This document shows, piece by piece, positions 46,581-55,305 of a stretch of 64,000 nt of DNA (position 1 is the first letter of the stretch; each line of letters begins with the position of its first letter). Position numbers and translations under genes: made by a program. This DNA comes from Clostridium saccharoperbutylacetonicum N1-4(HMT) (lineage in GTDB: Bacteria; Bacillota; Clostridia; Clostridiales; Clostridiaceae), in NCBI RefSeq assembly GCF_000340885.1, contig NC_020291.1:2045001-2109000 (forward strand), read 5' to 3'. Under the pieces are notes generated by a model that saw nothing but the letters and a program-made list of their open reading frames with translations, was not told the DNA's origin and made no database searches.

Positions 46581-46607
46581 AAAACGCTCTTTTTCAAGAG
46601 CGTTTTT
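46581..46607 (+). terminator. Terminator after GH11 gene
   Basis: AAAACGCTCTT / AAGAGCGTTTT, perfect 11-bp stem with a 4-nt loop (TTTC) and a T run. Confidence 0.9.
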
Positions 46608-46610
46608 AAA

Positions 46611-46875
46611 AAAATATACACCTATGATTATAAAGGAGAAAATGAATTTTGGGCTGGGGAGTATAAGGTAAGTGGTAGGACTATATTTACTGAAAAAGAT
46701 AATAAGGCTACTTATGAAGGTAATAGTAGTGAAATTTTCACGGTGACATATAAGGGAGATATATCTGAACTTCTTCAATAGGACATTTAGAAATATATAG
46801 TGAAGGTGAAAAACTGCAATTAAGTTTGAAAAACATATTTACAATATGGAAATTTAAATATATAATTAAAGATTA
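46611..46875 (+). pseudogene. Frameshifted 3' gene remnant
   Basis: An open frame without start encodes YDYKGENEFWAGEYKVSGRT and TVTYKGDISELL up to TAG 46781. Shifting frame by one base at about 46774 continues the protein (SIGHLEIYSEGEKLQLSL) to 46875. It is the tail of a secreted or lipoprotein-type gene broken by deletion and frameshift. Confidence 0.55.
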
Positions 46876-47109
46876 AAACTTTTTCTTTCTACTAGCTTTT
46901 GCTTAACAATATTATTTTAGCTTAAAAGTGATAAATATACAAGATAAAATAAGCATATGCGAGTGTATATTTGCAGTTTCGCTAGTAATTAGTATTAGTA
47001 TATTAGAACAGTTTATATAAAGTTTAGTATTTTTTAGGTCTGATGATATAATACTTTTGGATAGAGACGTCTTTATACTAATTATAGATAAATTTGGAGA
47101 GTGATCTTA

Positions 47110-47661
47110 ATGCAAAAAGTTTATGAAACTGAAAGACTTTTGTTAAAAGTTTTAGATAAATCTTATGCGGAAATGGTTGCTGATTATTGTTTAAGAAACA
47201 AATCTTTTTTAGAAGAGTGGGAACCTTTGAGGAGCGAAGAATTTTATACAAAGCAATATCAGGAAGAACAACTAGATAAAGCGTTAACAGATATAAAAAA
47301 TAATAATTCATTAATATTATGGATATTCAAAAAGCAAGACGAGCAAAGAATATTGGGTTCTATTGCTTTTACTAACATAGTAAAAGGCGTATTTTTATCG
47401 AGTTATCTTGGTTATAAATTTGATAAAGATGAAATCAATAAAGGGTACATGACTGAGGCTATTCAAAAAGGAATTGAAATTATGTTTAATGAATATGGAT
47501 TACACAGAATTGAAGCTAATATTATGCCAAAAAATAAAAGATCATTAAGGGTAGCTGAGAAATTAGGCTTTTATAATGAAGGACTAGCATATAAGTATTT
47601 AAAGATAAATGAAAAATGGGAAGATCATATACATATGGTTTTATTAAATGATAAGGTTTAG
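47110..47661 (+). CDS. RimJ/RimL-type GNAT acetyltransferase
   Basis: ATG at 47110 behind GGAGAG (183 aa). ETERLLLKVL at the start, GSIAFTNIVKG, LGYKFDKDEINKGYMTEAI and NKRSLRVAEKLGF are the motifs of the ribosomal-protein-serine acetyltransferase group. It would transfer acetyl to an N-terminal amino group or a small molecule; target unknown. Confidence 0.9.
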   Translation: MQKVYETERLLLKVLDKSYAEMVADYCLRNKSFLEEWEPLRSEEFYTKQYQEEQLDKALTDIKNNNSLILWIFKKQDEQRILGSIAFTNIVKGVFLSSYLGYKFDKDEINKGYMTEAIQKGIEIMFNEYGLHRIEANIMPKNKRSLRVAEKLGFYNEGLAYKYLKINEKWEDHIHMVLLNDKV

Positions 47662-47878
47662 TAAGAGTTTTGGCATAGGTTTTGATTATAAGTTAATATT
47701 TAAGAGTTAGATTATTTGGAGTTGTGTAAAAAATAGTTTGGTTGCAATTGGGTTATTATTTTGTTGAAAGTTATTGTAATTTAAGCTAGAATTACATTAA
47801 ATAGGAATGTGAATAAGTGTGAAAAAGAATTTTCATAGGTGATGAAGTTCGCTTTTAAATATCTCCTTTGAGATTGAT

Positions 47879-47920
47879 GACCTCTACTATATCAAAAATA
47901 TAGTAGAGGTCTTTTGTTTT
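47879..47920 (+). terminator. Terminator downstream of acetyltransferase
   Basis: GACCTCTACTATA / TATAGTAGAGGTC, perfect 13-bp stem, 7-nt loop, then TTTTGTTTT. The space to 48045 shows nothing else but the next ribosome binding site. Confidence 0.88.
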
Positions 47921-48045
47921 ATATTAGATATTTTATGGATACTAGACACCTTCAAAAGAAGAATAGGATAAAAAAATAAAATTTAAAGTAATTATTTGTA
48001 CTTTTATGAGATTTTATATACAATAATATCAGGGGGGATGTGTTA

Positions 48046-48666
48046 ATGAAGAAAAAACTTAGACCAATAATTCTAGTTATTGCTATTGTTCTAATAGGAA
48101 TATCTGTATTTGGATGCGCTAAAATAAAAGATTTGGCTGGAAAAATTAAAGGTGATTTAGTGGGACAACAATTTACTGTAACCACCTATGATGATTATGG
48201 AAATAAAACTTTAACAGTTGAAGGTAGCAAAGTTACAGTAGGATTGCTGCAAAATAGTGATAATTTTGATAAAAAAGCTTCAGAATTTAAGTCAGAAGTA
48301 TTGGAAGTTACAGTTAATGGAAATCAAATGTTCCAAGTTGGTAATACAGTAATATTTGCTGAAAATGGATTGGATATGATTGAAGGCTATGATGTTCCAA
48401 CAGATGTTAATGTAAATAAAGGTGGCGGTTATGTTCCACTTGATAGATTCGTTAATGATGTTAAAAATAAAATAGGAAAAGACAAGACAATTATTATAAG
48501 CTCACAACAAGGGATTCCTATAGGAGTATATCAAGGCAAAGACGTCTATGTTACAATACCAGAAGATTTACCTAAAATGACCAGAATAAATATAGATGGA
48601 AAAACCTTGTATATTCATAGAGCTAATTATACTATTCTTGATAGTAAAATGATAAAAGGCAAATAA
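48046..48666 (+). CDS. Lipoprotein, DUF5052-like
   Basis: ATG at 48046 is 8 bases after AGGGGGG (206 aa). A lipobox (ISVFGC) is present near residue 23. The mature part is a beta-rich domain (QQFTVTTYDDYGNKTLTVEG) seen in clostridial DUF5052 proteins of unknown function. A terminator follows at 48709. Confidence 0.75.
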   Translation: MKKKLRPIILVIAIVLIGISVFGCAKIKDLAGKIKGDLVGQQFTVTTYDDYGNKTLTVEGSKVTVGLLQNSDNFDKKASEFKSEVLEVTVNGNQMFQVGNTVIFAENGLDMIEGYDVPTDVNVNKGGGYVPLDRFVNDVKNKIGKDKTIIISSQQGIPIGVYQGKDVYVTIPEDLPKMTRINIDGKTLYIHRANYTILDSKMIKGK

Positions 48667-48708
48667 CAAAGTGGACAAGTATATAAAAATGTAATAGTAT
48701 TTATTAAC

Positions 48709-48750
48709 AAATCCTAATTGCTAAATTAAATAGTAATTAGGATTTTTTTT
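48709..48750 (+). terminator. Terminator after lipoprotein gene
   Basis: ATCCTAATT / AATTAGGAT stem followed by eight T. Confidence 0.85.
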
Positions 48751-48897
48751 ATTTAAGATGTTTGGGAAAATCATGCATAGGTAGTAAAAAGTTTTATAAT
48801 ACTATTTTGTAACAGCAATTTATTTTTTGAATAATATAACTATATAGATAATTGTTTATTTAGTTATGTTAAATATAAATTAAATAACTAAGCTGTA

Positions 48898-48950
48898 TTG
48901 ACAATAGATAGACAATATTCTATATTGAGTATATAGATATATATCTATAT
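48898..48950 (+). promoter_or_regulatory. arsR promoter and ArsR operator
   Basis: TTGACA (48898-48903), a 17-base spacer and TATATT (48921-48926) make a near-consensus sigma-A promoter. Just downstream, ATATAGATATATATCTATAT (48931-48950) is a perfect 20-bp palindrome, placed to block transcription when ArsR is bound. Confidence 0.88.
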
Positions 48951-48969
48951 AGGAAAGGTGCGAATCAAT

Positions 48970-49287
48970 ATGGATTATGAAGGAAACTCAAAAATTTTCA
49001 AAGCATTAACTGATCCAAGTAGATTAAAAATAATTGATATATTATCGTGTGGCGAAAAATGTGCATGTGAAATTCTAAATTATTTTGATTTTACTCAACC
49101 AACACTTTCACATCATATGAAGGTATTAAGTGATTGTGGCCTTGTAGAGGTAAGAAAAGAGGGGCTTTGGAATTACTATAAGTTAAACATAAACAATTGT
49201 AATAAACTTACATTGTTTATGATGAATCTCATAACAGAAACAAAAGATTGCATTTGTAAAGATAAAGCTAATTGTACTTGTAAATAA
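48970..49287 (+). CDS. arsR: ArsR-family arsenic-responsive repressor
   Basis: ATG at 48970 (105 aa); a GTG at 48958 lies too close to the AGGAAAGG site. The winged helix (TQPTLSHHMKVLSDCGLVEV) and the metal-binding KCACEIL (CxC motif) identify an arsenite/antimonite-sensing ArsR. Extra cysteines at the tail (CICKDKANCTCK) may add ligands. It should release the palindrome upstream on binding As(III) and turn on itself and the downstream arsC, acr3 and PEP mutase-like genes. A family A repeat lies between arsR and arsC. Confidence 0.93.
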   Translation: MDYEGNSKIFKALTDPSRLKIIDILSCGEKCACEILNYFDFTQPTLSHHMKVLSDCGLVEVRKEGLWNYYKLNINNCNKLTLFMMNLITETKDCICKDKANCTCK

Positions 49288-49291
49288 GAAT

Positions 49292-49596
49292 TATAGATAT
49301 CAAAAGCAAGAATTAGGCTTACGCGAAAATTACCGAAATCCAATACATTTGTCTTCCACAGGACTAGTGAAATTTTCGCTGGAAGGTTCTAAATGTGGGC
49401 TTGACATCATTTCAGCGTGTTCCAGATGTAAAATCTGGACAAGCTTAAATGAAACAAGCCCCCATTAAGAACCATCATCAGCTCAATTTCACATGCCTGC
49501 TTCCAGAAAAATGTATCTGATTTCTAGTGTAGTGTTACGATTAGAATTTCTCAATGATACATGTATATTCCATTTATAAGTTTGATTCTTAAATTG
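49292..49596 (+). repeat. Family A foldback element, copy 4, inside the ars operon
   Basis: Ends TATAGATATCAAA (49292-49304) and TTGGATATCTATA (49584-49596), one mismatch. Central arms AATGTGGGCTTG and CAAGCCCCCATT pair with one mismatch. It starts 5 bases after the arsR stop codon and no terminator or promoter is evident, so the ars message should contain it. Confidence 0.92.
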
Positions 49597-49641
49597 GATA
49601 TCTATAAGTTATAAAATAACTTAAATAGGAGGGATGAAGGT

Positions 49642-50058
49642 ATGAAAACAAAAGTAGCATTTGTTTGCGTTCACAATTCATGCAGATCACAAATGGCAGA
49701 GGCACTTGGAAAGCTTTATGGAATTTCAGTATTTGAAAGTTATTCTGCTGGAACAGAAACAAAGCCACAAATAAATCAAGATGCAGTGAGAATAATAAAG
49801 GCCTTATATAATATTGACATGAACAAAACTCAAAAATCTAAACTTTTATCTGATATTCCAGGTGTGGATATCGTTATAACTATGGGATGTAATGTGGAGT
49901 GTCCATTTTTGCCTTGCAAATATAGGGAAGATTGGGGATTGGACGACCCAACAGGTAAAAATGATGAGGAGTTTATAAATACAGCTAAAACTATAGAAGA
50001 AAAGATAAAAGACTTAGCAAATAGAATTGAGAATAATGAAATTAATTTAGACCAATAA
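49642..50058 (+). CDS. arsC: Thioredoxin-type arsenate reductase
   Basis: 138 residues of the low-molecular-weight phosphatase fold. The P-loop VCVHNSCRSQMAEA gives the attacking Cys9 and Arg15; MGCNVECPFLPCKYREDWGL holds the redox cysteines (83, 87, 92) and LDDP the general-acid Asp. It reduces As(V) to As(III) for export by Acr3. AGGAGGG before the ATG. Confidence 0.93.
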   Translation: MKTKVAFVCVHNSCRSQMAEALGKLYGISVFESYSAGTETKPQINQDAVRIIKALYNIDMNKTQKSKLLSDIPGVDIVITMGCNVECPFLPCKYREDWGLDDPTGKNDEEFINTAKTIEEKIKDLANRIENNEINLDQ

Positions 50059-50081
50059 TTAAATAGTAGGGGGATTTGAAA

Positions 50082-51143
50082 ATGAATAACAAATCATCAA
50101 AACTATCATTTTTAGACAGATACTTAACTCTATGGATATTTGCAGCAATGGCACTTGGAATATTCCTTGGATGGGGAGTGCCATCATTATCAGCAGGACT
50201 TGCAAGCTTATCTGTTGGAACAACATCAATACCCATAGCTATAGGTCTTATTGTCATGATGTATCCACCACTTGCAAAAGTAAATTATAAAGAACTTGGA
50301 AAAGTATTTAAAAATCCAAAAGTTCTTGGTTTATCATTAGTCCAAAATTGGTTTATTGGACCAATCTTAATGTTCATACTTGCTTTTGTGTTCTTAAAAT
50401 CCGATTCGGAATTAATGATGGGACTCATTTTTATTGGACTTGCTAGATGTATAGCAATGGTAATTCTTTGGAATAGTTTGGCAGATGGGGATAGTGAATA
50501 TGCAGCAGCTCTAGTAGCCTTTAATTCTATATTTCAAGTAGTATTTTATTCAGTATTTGCATATATATTTATTACAGTTTTGCCACCAGTATTTGGACTT
50601 ACAGGATATGAAGTTCATATTTCAATGGGAGAAGTAGCAACGTCTGTTGCAATTTATCTTGGAATTCCTTTTTTATTAGGAATGCTTACCAGACTTATAT
50701 TAGAACCTATGAAGGGAACAGAATGGTATGTAAAGAAATTTGTGCCTAAGATTAGCCCACTAGCATTAATAGCTTTATTATTTACAATTGTAGTAATGTT
50801 CATGTTTAAAGGTAAATATATTGTAGAATTACCTTTGGATGTTATTAAGGTTGCAATACCACTAATAATATATTTTATAGTTATGTTTTCTGTTTCATTT
50901 TTCATAAGCTATAAATCAGGTATAAATTATCAGCAAACTACTACTTTATCATTTACAGCTGCAAGTAATAACTTTGAATTAGCAATAGCTGTTGCAGTAG
51001 CAGTATTTGGGATTCAATCAAGGGTAGCTTTTGCAGCAGTAATAGGTCCATTAATAGAAGTACCAGTAATGATTGCATTAGTAAATGTAGCATTACATTG
51101 GGGAAGAAAGTATTTTTTGTATTCTAAGGAAGAAAATAATTAA
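50082..51143 (+). CDS. acr3: Acr3-type arsenite efflux permease
   Basis: ATG at 50082 behind AGGGGG (353 aa). Ten membrane helices; the conserved [13 protein letters not shown] (substrate Cys) and [15 protein letters not shown] (conserved Glu) are Acr3 hallmarks. It exports arsenite using the proton gradient. It follows arsC by 23 bases and belongs to the same message. Confidence 0.96.
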   Translation: MNNKSSKLSFLDRYLTLWIFAAMALGIFLGWGVPSLSAGLASLSVGTTSIPIAIGLIVMMYPPLAKVNYKELGKVFKNPKVLGLSLVQNWFIGPILMFILAFVFLKSDSELMMGLIFIGLARCIAMVILWNSLADGDSEYAAALVAFNSIFQVVFYSVFAYIFITVLPPVFGLTGYEVHISMGEVATSVAIYLGIPFLLGMLTRLILEPMKGTEWYVKKFVPKISPLALIALLFTIVVMFMFKGKYIVELPLDVIKVAIPLIIYFIVMFSVSFFISYKSGINYQQTTTLSFTAASNNFELAIAVAVAVFGIQSRVAFAAVIGPLIEVPVMIALVNVALHWGRKYFLYSKEENN

Positions 51144-51183
51144 TACGTTTATTATCAATGTTTTATAGAGGGTAGTGTTAAAA

Positions 51184-52053
51184 ATGGATAGAGATAAAAT
51201 TCTAAAACAGTTATTAAACTCTAGCGAAACACTTATCATGCCAGATGCGTTTGATCCAATTTCTGCAAAAATAATTGAGTATGCAGGATTTTCAGCTGTT
51301 CAATGTTCAGGATATAGTTATGCTATATCAAAAGGATATAAGCATGAGGACGATATTGATTTAAAGACTAATTTAGATATTACAAAAAGTATTGTTGATA
51401 CAGTAAATATTCCTGTCATGGCAGATGGAGAAGATGGTTATGGTGAAGGGGAGAATTTTAAGAACACAATTAAAGAATTCATTAATACAGGTGTGTCAGG
51501 AATAAATATTGAAGATCAAGTTCATAATATGGAATGTAAAAAATTAAGAATTATAGATGAATTGGACATGTTAAATAAGATTAAGGATGCAAACAGTATT
51601 AAATTTGACCTTGGAAAAAATGATTTTATTATTAATGCTAGAACTGATGCACTCTTGTCATTAAGTAATAGGAAAGAGGCACAGAAATTAGCAATAGATA
51701 GAGCAAATAAATACTTAGAGGCTGGTGCAGATCTTTGTTTTGTAGCATATGTAAAAACACTTGATGAAGTTAAGTTGTTATCAAGAGAAATTAATGGACC
51801 TATTAGTATTGCTGCAGGACTACAATATAATATACAAGAATTTTCAATAAATGATTGCATTGAATTAGGAATTGCGAGAGTAAGCCTTCCTACAGTTATG
51901 ATTTTGAATTCGATTGAAAGTATGGTTAAAAAATTAAAAGAAATAAAAAGTACTGGTAACTTTAATGAAATAATTAAGGACATCAATTTATTATATAATA
52001 GCAATCTGTTAGAAGAAATTTTAAATGGAAAAAATAAATCTTTGTTACAATAG
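51184..52053 (+). CDS. Isocitrate lyase/PEP mutase-superfamily enzyme in ars operon
   Basis: ATG at 51184 after GAGGGTAG (289 aa). The TIM-barrel blocks MPDAFDPISAKIIEYAG, MADGEDGYGEG (metal-binding loop) and NIEDQ are those of the ICL/PEP mutase superfamily, in a subgroup that includes 2-methylisocitrate lyase-like and phosphonopyruvate-related enzymes. The KKCGH catalytic loop of true isocitrate lyases is missing, so carbon-carbon lyase activity on isocitrate is unlikely. It is the last ars operon gene (40 bases after acr3, before the terminator), which suggests a link to arsenic compounds; the actual substrate is unknown. Confidence 0.85.
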   Translation: MDRDKILKQLLNSSETLIMPDAFDPISAKIIEYAGFSAVQCSGYSYAISKGYKHEDDIDLKTNLDITKSIVDTVNIPVMADGEDGYGEGENFKNTIKEFINTGVSGINIEDQVHNMECKKLRIIDELDMLNKIKDANSIKFDLGKNDFIINARTDALLSLSNRKEAQKLAIDRANKYLEAGADLCFVAYVKTLDEVKLLSREINGPISIAAGLQYNIQEFSINDCIELGIARVSLPTVMILNSIESMVKKLKEIKSTGNFNEIIKDINLLYNSNLLEEILNGKNKSLLQ

Positions 52054-52082
52054 TTTAACTTGGGTGAAGTAGCAAAAATTAT

Positions 52083-52137
52083 ATGCCTCTTATAAAATAG
52101 AGATGAACTTTCTATTTTATAGGAGGCATTTTTTTAT
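52083..52137 (+). terminator. Terminator at end of ars operon
   Basis: ATGCCTCTTATAAAATAGA pairs along nearly its whole length with TTCTATTTTATAGGAGGCAT and seven T follow. Confidence 0.92.
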
Positions 52138-52292
52138 TGTCGAGTAAAGTATAAAAATTTCGATTTTTTAAGCCAGTTATATCAACACTTAAGAATGATA
52201 TGGCTTGTGAAAATGTGATTAAAAGAGAGCGTAGAGCAGCCACTTTTTTATGGGAAGCACTTTATTTAAAAGATTAAATTTCATACTATAAA

Positions 52293-52793
52293 TTAATCAA
52301 TTCCAATTACTTTGCTTCTACGCTCCATTAACACAGTATCATGCCAAATACCATTATTCATTTTTGCTATCTTTTCTCTAATTCCTATTTCTCTAAAACC
52401 ACAGTTTTCATGAAGTTTAATACTTGCAACATTTTCTTTTATAATCCCTGATTGTAAAGTCCAGAAGTTATTTTCTTCAGATAGTTTTATCATGTCTATC
52501 AGAAGAGCATGACCTATTCCTAAACCTCTGTAATTCTCGCCTACATATATGCTGACCTCAGCAACGCCAGAATAAACACATCTGCTTGAAGTAGCACTTA
52601 GAGTAATAAAACCAAGTACTTTTTCATTTGATTTAGCAACTAGTCTACAAGATTTCACATGTCCATTATCCCAAGCTTCAAAAGTTGGTACTGAATTTTG
52701 GAAAGTAGCAATACCAGTATTGATGCCTTCTAGATAAATTTGTGAGACTTCGTCCCAGTCAGAATTTTTCATTTCTTCAATTGTATAATTCAT
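52293..52793 (-). CDS. PAT/ArsN-like GNAT acetyltransferase
   Basis: The 166-residue protein has ATFQNSVPTFEAW, VSIYVGENYRGLGIGHALL (acetyl-CoA loop) and LHENCGFREIG, the phosphinothricin acetyltransferase pattern. Related ArsN proteins acetylate arsinothricin, and this gene lies just beyond an ars operon, convergent to it. It follows a MarR gene by 53 bases on the same strand. Target (phosphinothricin-like amino acids or others) is inferred. Confidence 0.82.
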   Translation of the reverse strand: MNYTIEEMKNSDWDEVSQIYLEGINTGIATFQNSVPTFEAWDNGHVKSCRLVAKSNEKVLGFITLSATSSRCVYSGVAEVSIYVGENYRGLGIGHALLIDMIKLSEENNFWTLQSGIIKENVASIKLHENCGFREIGIREKIAKMNNGIWHDTVLMERRSKVIGID

Positions 52794-52846
52794 AGTCTAT
52801 TAACTCCTCCAATATAAAAAATATTTTATCAGTAAGAATGAACTAG

Positions 52847-53323
52847 TTATACATTTTTTAAATTTTCATCATTACAACAGTTAGATGTGTTTTCAGCCTT
52901 AGTAAGAGCCTCAATTATAATATTTAATCCATTAAAAACTGTTAAACGTTCTTCAGTAGATATTTGATTAAAAATATTCATAAATTTATCATCCATTTTA
53001 CTTTCAATATCTCTAAAAAGAATTAAACCTTTATCCGTTAATTTAATATCTACACTTCGTCTATCTGTTTTTGACTGAGCTCTAAATACAAATTCTTTTT
53101 TTACAAGGCTGTCAACAGTTCTACTCATGGTACTTGTGTCTAAACCTATCAATATAGCTAAATCTTTTAAGGTAATACTCCCAATGCGTCCTATCTCAAC
53201 TAAGGCATGGCATTGAGCTAAAGTAACTTCTAAACAACAACTGTCTTGCTTGTTTAATAAGCCAAGTTTTCGCTCTAATAATCTGATTAATTCTCTAAAA
53301 TTTTTACTATTAATATCATTCAA
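52847..53323 (-). CDS. MarR-family regulator
   Basis: TTG at 53323 is 7 bases after AAGGAG (158 aa); the upstream GTG overlaps that site. The winged helix (ITLKDLAILIGLDTSTMSR, TDRRSVDIKLTDKG) is typical MarR. Cysteine clusters (DSCCLEV near the start, SNCCND at the end) are unusual and could sense metals or oxidants. It is co-directional with the acetyltransferase gene and likely controls it. Confidence 0.88.
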   Translation of the reverse strand: MNDINSKNFRELIRLLERKLGLLNKQDSCCLEVTLAQCHALVEIGRIGSITLKDLAILIGLDTSTMSRTVDSLVKKEFVFRAQSKTDRRSVDIKLTDKGLILFRDIESKMDDKFMNIFNQISTEERLTVFNGLNIIIEALTKAENTSNCCNDENLKNV

Positions 53324-53437
53324 AGATATCACTCCTTAGGTAAATAATAGCACTAATAGTTGTAATACACAATTATTGTTTAATACAAATTAATTAGATT
53401 TTAACTTTTCATTTTGTTTTTTTAATATTACTGAGCA

Positions 53438-53552
53438 CTAGTAATTGATTGCGATATTGAGATGCATAAATTTAAGATAGTGCTAATACAAAGTTTAGCT
53501 GTATCTTGTTTATGCTATTATTTTAGTCTCAACATCGCAATCAAACCAACTC
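53438..53552. repeat. Family B foldback repeat, copy 2
   Basis: Matches 34868-34984 almost exactly, with a terminal dyad TTGATTGCGATATTGAG / CTCAACATCGCAATCAA. Lies in a gene-free gap between marR and the lipase gene. Confidence 0.88.
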
Positions 53553-53571
53553 AAATGGTGCAGAATTGAAT

Positions 53572-53796
53572 AAGTGTAGATAACATTAAAGGCTTAAATA
53601 AAAAGTCTTTTTTTGTTATCTATTTTAAGCAAAATAGTATAAAAATGGATAATATTAAATGTAAAAAATTACTAAATTTCTTAGATATAAAGGAATTTGT
53701 ATTACGATTATTGTTGGATTTTACCAGGTATGGAATTAGAATAAGTATATAGAATGCGCATTCGTTTATTATTGAAAAATAAAGGAGAAATGATAA
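53572..53796 (+). repeat. Duplicated upstream region, copy 1
   Basis: About 225 bases are highly similar to 55079-55305: a hairpin with AAGTCTTTTTTT, the block GAATTTGTATTACGATTATT, and GAATGCGCATTC before the gene. Both copies lead into genes with the same signal-peptide start. Confidence 0.85.
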
Positions 53797-54924
53797 ATGA
53801 AAAATTACTTTAAAAAGTTTTGTTTAATGTTTGTTATGGTATTTACAGTTATTAGTGTTGGATTAATTCAAAATGGAACTATGGCTAGTGCGGCTACTAC
53901 ATATGATGCTAAAACATTGGATACTGGTATCTATTGGTTTGGTAAAGGAAATGTATCTCAAAAATTCGTTTCAGGAGAAAGTAATAAATACTTTGACTCT
54001 TCTAAGCCAACTGTTATTTATATTCATGGCTGGCAAAAGGATAAAACAGAAAAGCTATATAGAGAAATTTTTAATCCTAGTCACAATGATTCTAGTTACG
54101 GTGCTGATGTAGATACTGTGAATTATTGGGTTGATAAAGGATGGAATATAGGTATTTTTTACTGGAATCAATTATCCGATGAATCTGAAGTTAAAGATGC
54201 AGAAGCTAAAATTTGGACAACTTCTGGATCTAAAGGTATGAGATGGAGAAAAGTTGACGGTAGCTATAATTCAATCAATGTACCTACTGTATCTGCTGCT
54301 CAACTTTTTGTAGATGATTATGTAAAAGCTATGAAAAATTTTTCGGGTAGTGAAATAAGATTGGCAGGTCATTCTTTAGGAAGTCAAATGGTTATAAATG
54401 GTGGTATGCTTATCAGTAACTTAGTTGATAGTGGAACAATTAGCAGTAATATTTTACCTGATAGAATATGTTTGCTAGATCCATTCTGGTCAAAGGGTGA
54501 AAAATCTTATTTAGACAACAAATGGACTGGGGAAGTTAGCCGTAATTATGTCACATCATTAAAAACAAAAGGTGTTGTTTTTGAACAATATAAGTCAAGT
54601 AATATAAATGATCTATGGATTGGAGATAGTAATGACGGAATGAAACAGTTAACTGCTTTTATAGATGTTTATCCTGATTATACTGGTCTGATAAACCAAG
54701 CTTCTAAACATGGAGCATCAAGAGATTTATATTTTTATTCAATGGGATTTGATGCTCCAGCCGAAATGGTAAATGGAGTTGATACTGGAAATGATGCAGG
54801 ATATGCGCCTACTAGTACTTCAAGAATACTTGAAATGATGAATTCAAAATATAAGTGGACACAAAATGCTGGAAAATCTACAAATACTCCTGCTGATGAT
54901 AATTTCAATAAAACTACTAAATAA
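53797..54924 (+). CDS. Secreted lipase-like alpha/beta hydrolase
   Basis: 375 residues with a signal peptide (MKNYFKKFCLMFVMVF, cleavage near ASAAT). TVIYIHGWQ gives the oxyanion region and RLAGHSLGSQM the nucleophile elbow (GHSLG); LLDPFW provides the likely acid. It resembles lipases with pancreatic-lipase-type folds, acting outside the cell. Its upstream region and signal peptide are nearly duplicated before the gene at 55306. A terminator follows. Confidence 0.85.
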   Translation: MKNYFKKFCLMFVMVFTVISVGLIQNGTMASAATTYDAKTLDTGIYWFGKGNVSQKFVSGESNKYFDSSKPTVIYIHGWQKDKTEKLYREIFNPSHNDSSYGADVDTVNYWVDKGWNIGIFYWNQLSDESEVKDAEAKIWTTSGSKGMRWRKVDGSYNSINVPTVSAAQLFVDDYVKAMKNFSGSEIRLAGHSLGSQMVINGGMLISNLVDSGTISSNILPDRICLLDPFWSKGEKSYLDNKWTGEVSRNYVTSLKTKGVVFEQYKSSNINDLWIGDSNDGMKQLTAFIDVYPDYTGLINQASKHGASRDLYFYSMGFDAPAEMVNGVDTGNDAGYAPTSTSRILEMMNSKYKWTQNAGKSTNTPADDNFNKTTK

Positions 54925-54949
54925 AAATATTTATAGTAGATCATATTAA

Positions 54950-54983
54950 TTAACCACTACAAAATTGTAGTGGTTAAGATTTT
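54950..54983 (+). terminator. Terminator after lipase gene
   Basis: TTAACCACTACAA / TTGTAGTGGTTAA, 13-bp perfect stem, 2-nt loop. Confidence 0.85.
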
Positions 54984-55078
54984 GGGCATCAAATCATTAC
55001 AAGTTAAATATGAATAGCACTGTTCACATAAGTGCAGTAATGATGCTACATCATAAGAGAATAAGGTGTACAAGTATA

Positions 55079-55305
55079 TAAGTGCAGATAACCTTAAAGG
55101 CTTAAATAAAAAGTCTTTTTTTTGTTATCTATTTTAAGCAAAATAGTATAAATATTGATAATAAAACATGTAAAAATTTACTGAAATTCTTAGATATAAA
55201 AGAATTTGTATTACGATTATTGTTGGATTATATTGGGATAACAATTAAAATAAATATATAGAATGCGCATTCATTTATTATTGAATATAAGGGAGAGAAT
55301 GATAA
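55079..55305 (+). repeat. Duplicated upstream region, copy 2
   Basis: Counterpart of 53572-53796, covering leader hairpin, GAATTTGTATTACGATTATT and GAATGCGCATTC. Between 54984 and here no gene is seen. Confidence 0.85.
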
